Assembly: GCA_964019055.1 (NCBI GenBank)
Contig: OZ025210.1
Span: 7,645,547 to 7,709,546 of the forward strand
Direction of reading: 5' to 3'
DNA: 64,000 nucleotides
Origin: Anthopleura xanthogrammica
Taxonomy: Eukaryota > Cnidaria > Anthozoa > Actiniaria > Actiniidae
Shown here: in pieces, positions 54,673 to 64,000 of the stretch
Layout: the number at the start of each line of letters is the position of its first letter
Position numbering within the stretch: the first letter of the stretch is position 1
Program-made: the position numbers and the translations under genes
Notes under the pieces: model-generated
The model's database searches: none
Told to the model about the DNA's origin: nothing
What the model saw: only the letters and a program-made list of their open reading frames with translations

Positions 54673-55752
54673 CTGCACAAGATGAGCGGAGAAATGGTTT
54701 CTATAAAAAATTATAATATAGGATGATTTCCCTATGTCGCGTATACCTGCGTAGAAATACTGCTACTATGGTAGCACGATCATTATCAAACCGCCATCTT
54801 TCACATGCGACATTTCTCAAACCCCAATTTCACCGACCGTCTTCTAAACTTCGAACTCCCGAAAACACTGGACAAAAATTGGACTGGACAAAAACACACA
54901 CGTAAATGGCCCATTTTAAAAAAAAATAAGTTCCATTTCTGAACCTCAAATTTACTGCGAAAGATTGGTTTGGCTTATAAGATAAGACTGTGGAAGTATG
55001 AATGAATTTCTCTTAGTAGTTTTGGAGATTCGATTTTGTCAAAGAAATTGTAGTCTATGTGTGTAGTTTGTGTGTGTTCTTACACGCACAGAATCACAAT
55101 TTCAAATTTTTTTCTCGAATTACTCAAAATCGGCTAGATAAATTTTCTTGGTTTTCAGATATGTTATTTGCTATATCTCATAGTTTATCGTAGTACTTTT
55201 GATTTTTCTATAGGTGCCATCGTAATCGCTCGGAAATTAGGTTCCTTTGAATTTAATGTTTCTCTTATAAATCCGCAATTTTTGCAACAAATTAAAAATT
55301 ATTACATGTTTCACAAATTTCAGTTTAAATACAACATTGTCTGTGAATTTGATGAAAATCAATTAAGAGTAAGCTGGTCAAACGGCCGTTCAAAAATGTT
55401 CGGTACGGCTGCTCGCGAACAGAGATGAAACACCTTAATATGTCCTTTGAACTTTTGGCGGGATTTGTGCTGGCGATCAACATGGACGAAACATAAAATT
55501 TCCACCTACTGAGGCTGAAGCTCAAAAGAAATTCAAGACTTCGAAGATTTAGGGTCATTTCCCAAAGTCATTGGGACAATAAATGCTTAACTGCAACTCG
55601 ATACGCACACCATTTGACCGATACTGGACATGTCCCACAGCAAAGCAAACAAAAATCTAAACGTAAACAGCTTTAGCGAGCTTACGAGCAAAAATACCAT
55701 ATACCGACATGGTTTGAAATTTCTACGTTTCCGGTCTAGTTCTAGCTACTAG

Positions 55753-55834
55753 AAAAACGCGTTCACACTGGGTTATCGTATTTAGCTAGCTAAATGTGGT
55801 TTCAAGCTTGCTAAAAGTTCCAGTGTGAATGCAC
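55753..55834. repeat. Short inverted repeat
   Basis: 'gttcacactgg' faces 'ccagtgtgaat' with internal 'agctagct'. MITE-like; the arms are only 11 bases. Confidence 0.6.
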
Positions 55835-55884
55835 TCGATGAGAAATACCTATTTTAACGAAATTAAGTGTTTGTTTTGCAAGAT

Positions 55885-56520
55885 TTTAGCGGAGCTCCTG
55901 CGCGAGCGGAGCACCATACTTAAGAAAAAATGGTAACCCAACGAGTTGATTTTTCATGGCTTGATTACGCCATCACCTTGTCCGTACGTACATACAGCGT
56001 GTTCCCGCTTGATTCCAAAACGAACTTTGCCTCGCAAATACATAAAAAACATTCTTTTCAACACATAAAAAACATTCTTTTCAACACATAATAAACATTT
56101 TTATGGATCAAGAAGTAGTCTTAAAAAATTCAGGTGGCTTTTTTTTAGCGAACAATCGTATATTTTAACTTATTTTGTTCGCCTCCGATCGGCAAATCAA
56201 AGAAGACTTTCTCTCAAAAATTTTAATATTTCAATACATAATTTGATTTCATGTTGAATGAAATATAAAAAGGAATACATATTCCGCCACATATTTGCCA
56301 TTTATTTAACTTTTCAAGCTAGTAATTGCACATGAATGAGCGATAGGTCTATTTTATGTTGTTGAACAACATGTTCTCGTAAGCTTATTACATGTCATAA
56401 TTTGGTCTTTTACTGAGTGGATAAAATAAAAAGATATACAAGAACATTTCCAAAGGCTGACAAAGAAAATTATCATTTTGGATTAATAATTCTGTCTCTT
56501 GTTCTTTTGAAGTTCAACTG
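55885..56520 (-). repeat. Dispersed repeat family 2, copy C
   Basis: Inverted relative to copies A and B: 'aaatataaaaaggaatacat' is the inverse of the 'atgtattcct' block, and 'ggagctcc' remains at the left end. More diverged than A and B. Confidence 0.6.
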
Positions 56521-56847
56521 AATTAGCTAGACTGAATGTAAGCAAGTTTGTTTTTCGAAAACATTTGCCGTTCGTATTTTTTCACCTAAAACCGATATAT
56601 TTAACCTAAAACAAATACCATTTGCTTAATACGATCTTCTTCAACACATGAAATACTTATTAATTGTATGTTGTCCTTCGAATTTAATAAGTTTTCTGGT
56701 GCTTTGAAGGCGGCTTAAGTTATAGTTTTTCCTTCAGTCCCCCCCCCTTCTCCCAGCGGTTTTGAAAAATGGCAGGTCATATTTCTCGCTATCAAAAACC
56801 AATTCTTTTCAAAAATTAAGCTTATAACCGTTTCTCTAGATTTAACC

Positions 56848-59800
56848 CAGGAGGGAGGGGGCGTCTCTAGGGAAAACGGCGGGACAGTGTTGTTGCCATT
56901 CGTGACGTCACGGTGATTTCCAAGATGGCGCCTGGATTGTAAACGGCAAATTCGTGTAGAAAATGTCGAAAATATACCGCATTACGACTTAAATTGGATT
57001 TAAAATGTAAATAACCAAACGTAAAGGTCTTTAAGAATTCGAGACTGGTAAAACTGTTAGTCAAATGGTGGGTTATGTTGTTCGTTTTCGGCCATAAACT
57101 TGTTTCTACACAGGTATCCCAAGCTGGGTTTCTGTGGTTTCCTATCGAACTTATAAGGCAATGTATGGCGATTTTTCGAAAAAACTTAAAAATCAGTAAA
57201 TCACACAAATAAATGTCCCTACTTGTGTTTCGTGTTTTGCTTTGAGTCTCTGTGAAGTTTCAGGTCATTTGCAGCAATATTGAGCGAGTATCGTGGTGGA
57301 GTATCCCTCGTACTTAAAAATTGGGAAGGTAGCACACTTCAGGCCGCTCGAACCCTCGATAAGGGTCAATAATTCGCCTCTAGTTCAGCCAAAATTACAC
57401 ATCAAGCCGAAATTCTTTCACAGAACCTTAGTCCGATATCTGATACAACCACACAATCGATCTCCCTTTCGGAATTCAACGCTAACAGTTTCAAAAGCCA
57501 TTTTTTTTCGAAGCCATTGCCAATCCGATATGATATGAACCAACCATATCGGTTACGGCGATTACGGCTTTCAACCGTCGTTACAAAAACTATACGTACC
57601 CTCCCCTAAAATCCTTCTGTGTTGATTGATACAAGTACGTTGTTTACATATATTTTAAATGAATCACGTCTCTATTGGCGGATTGCTATTGGTCGGCTAA
57701 AACAATAGCGGTGACCTTTGTTAACCTTGGAGGGGAGGGTTTACTTGAGGTTTTACTGTGAGGATTTTCACTTGGTTTGCTTCACTTGAACTTCATATCA
57801 TTCCTTTTGAACTTCGGGGATTGTGTAAACAGTATTTTATCGACAATATATGACGATCGTGATTTCTGGTGGTGCAGTGAAAGGATTCCCATGATATGCT
57901 GGAGCTAGCGCTGGAGCCACAAAACGCATTGATGGTGAGTTATTACTTATTGGAGTTATTCCTAATTATTCCTGATTCTAGTTAGTAGTCTAGCTAAATT
58001 ATCCGGATAGAGGTGTAGTAAGCTTAACCACTAATATTTCCATTGTTTTCTTTTGTGTCTACACTAACTACGTATATACTAGAAACTGTTTCACGGTCTG
58101 AACAAAATAATTCTATTATGGTATTGACTAAATTACAGCTTTCATGTATTTTATTCAGTGATTAACAGAAAAAAGCTTAATACATGTATGCATGTGTATG
58201 TATGTACAAAGATCTAAACAGAGACCAGACTAGGATTGGGATCAGGCAGTCTTTATTTACATATTATGTACTACTATTTATTGTCATGTACTACCATGTA
58301 GTAACTACCATGCACCACAAGGTACTTCTATGTACTGCTACGTCTTACCATGCACTGCCTTGTACTGTTATGTACCTACCGTGTACAGGCCCATCACTAG
58401 GGGTGGTTCAATAGTTCGAACGAACCCCCCTCTCCCCTCCTTAACCCTTCTAATTGCAAATTTCTATGAGAAAAGCTGGCTAATGCCATAACTGAGATTG
58501 GCAGAAAAGGTCCTAGCGACAGGCCTGATGTACTATTATGTAATGCAGGGACTGCAGAGATGGGGGTCTGCATGGGGGCCTTTTCCCACACTAGTCTTCT
58601 ATATTGTCAAGAAAGAAACCAGGCTACACACATGGGAGGGGGGTTGAAATTCCAGAATTCTACAAGGGGATTCTTGAAATTCTTTTATATACAAATGAAT
58701 CCATTGATGTTAAAATGGCTGTCTGCTTGATTTGAATATAAGGAGTTGTTATACTCAAGCATTACTGACCCAATAGATTCATCAAGGAAGTGGCATACTA
58801 CAGAAAAATCATTATTAAAAACATGTATGTTGTGTTTTTTTTGTTTTGCAGAGTACATCACTATAGACAATACAATTTCCTTGTTGCATTGTGTAAATTT
58901 CTCAAGCTGTGGTGTGGTCTTCAGTATTCCCAAATGGGACTCCCTATGTGTCTTTGAATCCTTTCTTCCTTTGGCACAGCAAGATAACCAATAAAAGGAA
59001 TTGTTTATAGTTAATTTGTTATTTATTTTTGCTCTTAAGTCTGACACAGCAGCATGTGGTTCAAATGTAAATACATGAAAAAACCCTGTAATAGCTATTA
59101 ATTTTGTGTTGATTTTATATTGGCAATTAAAAGGCATTAGTAATCCCAACAGGGCTCCAGGATGGTGGAAATTCACAGCTTGTAAATTGCAGTTTGTGGA
59201 TAGCTAAATGCCAAACCATGTGCAATATAGAATAGAGAGCTTGTCCAGTAATGGTATGTGTGTATAAATTTGCATTTCCAAAACAGTCACCAATATAGAC
59301 CTTTCCTGAATTCGCTTGACTGACCACAGAACAAAGGATACAAGTCCAGGCTGGAGTTTTCAAATCCATACATTTACTGCATTAAATGTTGTCTACTCCA
59401 GCCTCGCCTTGAATCTATTGTTCTGTGGTCAGTCAAGTGTATTCGGGAAAAGGTCTATTATGAGGGAAGTGATCAAAAAATGGAAAAAGCACTGTGATAT
59501 GGAGAGACCAAAGTGATTTAGAAATATAGTATTGAAAACCAAAATGAAGGGGATCTATTGTAGGCATTCAGGCTGCAGTACAACAAAAGCATTTGTTCAA
59601 TAGTTATATTCAAAACCCAAAAGGTATATATTATAGAATAGAAATTGAATAAGACCAATATATCAAAAAACTTAAACGCTTTGACTTTACTGCCCTTATG
59701 TGAAAATTCAAATCCACACATTTTTGACCATGTATGTTATTAACAACAGCTGTTTATATTGGGTTAAAAAGGTAAATGATAACCCATAGAGTAAGAATAC

Positions 59801-60885
59801 CAGGTAAAAGAAGTAGTTCATTAAGAAATTGAACTATACCTGATACATCTTTTATGCAGTCCTGAGTCAAAAACAATTGTCATTTCTCTCCAGGAGGTCA
59901 GTACAAATTCCAGTTAAAATGGATTGCTCTTAAATGTTAAGACTTTGTTTGTACTTTTAAAAGTATTTATGCAAATAACACGAATAGATACCATATAATA
60001 GGGGAAAACAAAGACACACGAAAAAATAAGGTTCTAGTGCATTTTTTATGGATTATTTTGCTCGCTTGTATTAAAGAGGGCATCTTGACCTTGAATTAAA
60101 AAAAAATATTTAAAGTCGATTTTTCCCCGATTTTATTTTCACCTTTTACTTTTATCTAAATTGGGCTCCCTGTGCATCAATGTAACACGATCTTTTTGCG
60201 AATATTGTTATAAATGTGTATATATATTAAAATTAATTAGAAAAAAATACACAAATTCAATGCATGCACTACTCAAACAATTAACTCTTAACTAAAAGAT
60301 ATACAATACTGATGAAAATGACGAAGAGAAGGATTTAGCAGAAGTCAGCAGCTTGTTTAATAGCGCTGCTTTCAAAGAGAACTCGATCGAGGACACTTTA
60401 AAAGGAATGATATGAGGTTTGGGAAGATTACAAAAGCTTTAACACAGATAATCTTCAAGACAAACTAACTGTCTATAAGGGGAACTTTTTTGATGGCAGA
60501 ATTCGATTTCTTTCGATACTAAAATATAGTTTTAGTTCAGAAGAATTTTCATCCCGTTCTAAAAATGGCGCGATCCCGCTAACAGGGAAGCACAAGAAAA
60601 TAAACAAAAACCCGCTAACAGAAGAATTACCACACAAAAAAACGACACATATCTGTTAATTATAGTACAAAGAAACACACTTACGATTAAAAGGTAATTA
60701 ATGATGCTCTTTGTCTCTTTAAATAAGAATAAACAAAGGATAAACTAAACCCAAGAGATGATCAAGCGATATCTAATCCCGTGGAATCCCGCGGTTGCTA
60801 AGTGACGTCATCTGACGTCACGAATGTCAACAACACTGTCCTCGAATGCGATGCCGAAAACATTAGAGACGCCCCCTCCCTCCTG
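56848..60885. mobile_element. 4,038-bp DNA transposon with 8-bp target duplication
   Basis: Perfect inverted ends caggagggagggggcgtctc (22 bases alike), then a second conserved block gacagtgttgttg...cattcgtgacgtca. Flanked by atttaacc on both sides (56840-56847 and 60886-60893). An 8-base duplication with a CAGG end fits the hAT or P superfamily. Inside are no long ORFs: the best (58685-59176, minus, 163 codons) is unrecognised. A small MITE is nested at 59295-59458. Probably non-autonomous or decayed. Confidence 0.88.
59295..59458. mobile_element. 164-bp MITE nested in the 4-kb element
   Basis: 'atagacctttcctgaattcg' and 'ttgactgaccacagaaca' face their inverses, giving about 40-base TIRs. 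Confidence 0.88.
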
Positions 60886-60893
60886 ATTTAACC

Positions 60894-61779
60894 ATATAAA
60901 ACTTGAATAGATACATAAACGAGGAAGATATATCAAATTGAAAATGTACCATTTAATACCTAGTTGTGTAATAAAACTTACAGCTATGATTCTGAAAACT
61001 TGCTTTGATTGCTAAACGAAAGACATCACCATGGAAATGTTTTCATGCTTTGGAGTTTTCAAACTAAAAAATTATCTTACGTACCAAATTTTTCAGCGAT
61101 TCCTTTCCTCTATAAAGCAGCACGTCAATAGTAACATAACTTCAAACCAAATAATCTTCCTGAAATTGTGAAGCTCAAAAAGGTCGAATTTTACTTTGTG
61201 TTTTTCGCTTACAAGCAGCACATGGCTGCCGGGAAGCAGCTGAAAGTTTTGCTTGACGTGCAAACGCGCCCGAAAACAGTCACACTTTCGTATGCAGTGT
61301 CACGCTTGTCACGCACTTAGTATGAAATTTATTTATAGTTAATAAAATTCTTTAAAAATTCGTTTCTCTTTAAAACGCATGGATAACCCCATTTTTTGTG
61401 TGTAGATTTTAAAGTATATGTCAAAATAGTCTTGTGAAATACAACATTAGATTTATAATTGGTTTTGAAAAGAATATGGGAAATAGGAAGTACGAAGAAT
61501 TGAACTGGGAGCTCCGCTTTTAGGCAGTGCCTAAATATACACATTAAAACTTTTTGTTCAAGCGAGAGACTTTTCGTGATGGACTGTTTTCGGCTCCTCA
61601 GATAGCTGATTTTGGGTCTCGAGACCGAGAAATCGATTTTCTCGCATAATTCAAAAACTACTTCGTATTTTGAAAAATCAACCCAGGACCTTTTAAAACT
61701 CACTAATATATACTGAAAGCAGATTAATTTTTAAGTTGTGTTCCCACTTTGTCTGGTTTTTTCCTGACATTGGTTCAGG
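60894..61779. other. Intergenic with repeat-2 motif
   Basis: The family-2 start motif occurs inverted at 61506-61535 (tgggagctccgcttttaggc). No gene recognised. Confidence 0.5.
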
Positions 61780-62260
61780 TTCAATCATATGAAATACTCA
61801 TATATTTCTGGACAAATTGATTAGACACTTATATAATCTAAATGCAGATCAAGTTTTCCCCCCGATAAGATATTCTTAACGATGGCAAAAAACGAGCAAA
61901 TATATACCGCTTTCGTGGAGTCTTCAACGTAAATTCGTTTCTTTTCCTTTCAGAATTAAGCTTACTGAACATCCAAACCATGCACCTCTCATGTTGTGAC
62001 TTATTTCGATTACTTTAAACAGTGCACCAATCGCATATATCTGAAATCAAGAATCAATGTAGTTTTCTATGTGCTTTCCTTTTCTGTCGAAACTTTTAAT
62101 ATAAGCTCACTCCAGTTAGATAGATATAGAACACGGCGATCTAAGAATGATTTTAGGCGAACAAACAATACTACAGGGGAAAAGAAAGAGCAAACTAGAA
62201 TAAATTCATGGATATGTGCAAACTTTGCTAAAATAACAATGTTAATAATTGACAATATAC

Positions 62261-62303
62261 CTTTCAAAACCAAACAACACATAAGGAGCTTTGGGAGATC
62301 TTT
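62261..62303 (-). pseudogene. Paralogous copy of exon 32 with an extra base
   Basis: Codes RSPKAPYVLFGFE. It is 43 bases, one more than exon 32 because of an additional A before the donor, so the exon no longer fits phase 1 on its 3' side. Either the copy is dead or its next exon has changed phase. Confidence 0.6.
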
Positions 62304-62962
62304 CTTTAATTTCCTGCAAAATGTAAGTTAAGTCCAGAGAGAAGCATCAATCTATATAATTCAAATAAATTAACAAAGATACCGTACCACAACAGTGCTA
62401 AATATTATTTTTCATCCTAACCGTACAAATGCATGCAGATGTCTTCCTTGAATGATTTTCCTGATTGTAAATAAAACGTTTATTCTGAACTCTATCACCT
62501 CAAAAGCAAAAGCACGACGAAAAACCCAGTTGTGTGTAAGGTTCAAACGGTCAATCACACCAGATCCAGACAATTGAAAACATTGTTTTCCTTTGTGGTA
62601 CTCCAACCGATTTGATCACATTTTGTGCAAAAACTAAATTCACGTTTGGTTCATATCTATCTCAGTCTAAACTTTACACACTATATGTTCACAATAAATA
62701 TTTCAATGTGTCACAAATTGACGGGTCCATGCTTGGTAGGAAATATTTACTGTCTTCCTGTCTTTCAAGAAGCCTGAATTTCAGACGATACTGGAAACTT
62801 CTAGCATGAAAACTTTGTAAAAATACCAGTTTCGATTTCTCAATGTTGCTTGGCCCAGAATATTATTGTTGGAATGTCATCGTGTTTTTAAAGAGTTATC
62901 TGATAGGTCAGTGTTGTTCAAGTGGTCCCGATCAAAATAAATGAAAATGAGACATACTTTAC

Positions 62963-62986
62963 CTGCTATGAAAATGAATGAAGGAT
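62963..62986 (-). CDS. Paralogous copy of exon 31
   Basis: 24 bases, same splice sites as exon 31, codes PSFIFIA. Five of the eight positions differ, all toward I/S, yet the frame and both splice sites are kept. Confidence 0.5.
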
Positions 62987-63311
62987 CTATAAAGAATTGC
63001 AAATATTTTGATGAAATTCAAAGGTTCATTTATTTCAACGCACAAAATAAAGGTAAATTATATAATACAAAAAAATAATAATAATAATAAAAATAAAACG
63101 TGAAAGATTTAACAGAACATCGGTGAACCCCAATTTTTTATTTTAATAATTTATAAAGAATCAGATTAACTCTCAAATGTTCCAAATTTGAAAAAATGGG
63201 AAAATCTAAAAAAAAAAAAAAAAAGAATTTGGATGAAAACCTAAATCTACGGCAACAGGTAAAAAGCTACAAGTTATTCATAAATGTTTACACATAATAT
63301 AAATTCTATAC

Positions 63312-63406
63312 TGTGGGATGCTATTCACTCCTTCTTTGCCCGGACTGAAAGTAATCATCAGCGTTTCAGCTCCTCTAGCCGTAGGGTTTTTTGGATCATC
63401 AATGAT
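63312..63406 (-). CDS. Possible exon beside copy 2
   Basis: Open frame IIDDPKNPTARGAETLMITF, acceptor gattgtgtgtag, donor CCACA|GTATAG. Starts in phase 0 but ends in phase 2, which does not fit the copied exon 31 next to it, so if real it is not spliced to it directly. Confidence 0.3.
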
Positions 63407-64000
63407 CTACACACAATCATGATGAATCCTTATGCTTTCAGAAAAATATAATTATTTAAAAAATCGGTATACCTCGGGTTGTTAAAAGACTTTTAAAAAG
63501 CTATGATTTCGAGACTTTACAAAATTTAACAAGATATACCGTCTACATTTTCGCTTCACCACGAAAACATTTTTTTTTTGGAGCCAAGAAAAAGATTTTT
63601 ACACAGTCATTATGGAACATTAGGCTTTCAGGAAAAGTTATTTTCGGACTCAATTAACATATCGTTTTCTGCTTTTGAAAACCGGGTATATTTTGCCGTT
63701 CTCTCAATTTCTATTGTTTTGAGATGAAGACATAATGCTTTAATAGTAGACCAAATACCAATTTCAGGCAAAACTTTGACGTTTATTGGGAGGCCAACAA
63801 AAATTGGTTATAATATAATTAAATGTAATATAATTAAATATTTCATTTTGGGTGATTGAAGAAAGTTTATGAATATTTGGTTCTGAGGTCGAAATTAGAC
63901 CTGCTTATGTGCTTTCACAGCAAATACTTTTAACGAGAAAAAATCATATACCAGGTGATGACTAAGGGCATTCAAATTTGCTTCGAGTTGTAGCTGCTTA
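63407..64000. other. Right edge, repeat shared with 48.4 kb
   Basis: 63540-63760 matches 48390-48700. No gene recognised to the end of the window. Confidence 0.55.

Larger units (their letters stand above)
61780..63310. repeat. Segmental duplication, copy 2
   Basis: Same orientation as 5290-6730. It lacks the exon 30 region and runs directly from the exon 31 flank into the foldback-element end (63118 on), and has two inserts of its own. Sequence identity in shared blocks is high by eye, roughly nine in ten positions. Confidence 0.9.

Noticed and set aside
58685..59176. 163-codon minus-strand frame as a transposase
   Set aside because: It lies in the 4-kb element, but I see no DDE, THAP or zinc-finger motif; left as unrecognised.

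Overview
The window looks like intron-rich, AT-rich animal DNA, most likely from a cnidarian (probably an anthozoan). The support is the domain combination of its main gene (MAM, C-type lectin, fucolectin-like, PA14-like, F5/8C-like, LDL-receptor class A, GCFKD/WSC-like, LamG-like), many phase-1 introns, CR1/L2-like and restriction-endonuclease LINEs, a 2A-like motif in a mobile element, and many foldback elements. No species can be named from sequence alone, and there is no bacterial gene organisation.

Main gene. One minus-strand gene fills most of 0.5-46.3 kb. I built a 35-exon chain by hand from reading frame, GT/AG boundaries and intron phase. Every junction keeps the frame: 5,036 coding bases, 1,678 codons plus 2 bases. 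It starts with a signal peptide at 46,331 and is still open at 547, so the 3' end lies beyond the left edge. Order from N to C: signal peptide; MAM 1; unidentified cysteine-containing module; C-type-lectin-like; fucolectin/FTP-like; PA14-like; six phase-1 microexons of 18-33 bases; F5/8C-like; MAM 2; three LDLa; short linker; MAM 3; two tiny exons; MAM-like piece; GCFKD module; LamG-like piece. The product would be a secreted or cell-surface adhesion or recognition protein.

Introns. They hold very pure satellites: (GGAT)n at 3.1-3.9 kb, the octamer (ATATTTGT)n at 4.3-5.2 kb, the octamer (ATTCATAC)n at 9.5-10.4 kb and (CCAT)n at 36.0-36.7 kb. They also hold a 1.5 kb foldback element, a 1.35 kb TIR element ending 16 bases from an exon, a 1.05 kb element with nearly identical TIRs, smaller MITEs and LINE fragments. 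A 3.3 kb TIR-bounded element at 32.2-35.5 kb carries a 2A-like motif and a broken gene for a papain-fold protease resembling the herpesvirus-tegument (C76) deubiquitinase group.

Right side (46.3-64 kb). No complete gene is visible. There is a decayed SWIM-type open frame (50.5-51 kb), one good isolated minus-strand exon (54.5 kb), a 4,038-bp element with 8-bp target duplications (56.85-60.89 kb), and a second, diverged copy (61.8-63.3 kb) of the region holding exons 31 and 32. This suggests a damaged tandem relative of the main gene at or beyond the right edge.

Nothing was computed. Domain names come from motif recognition, and boundaries of repeats are approximate unless a target duplication is named.
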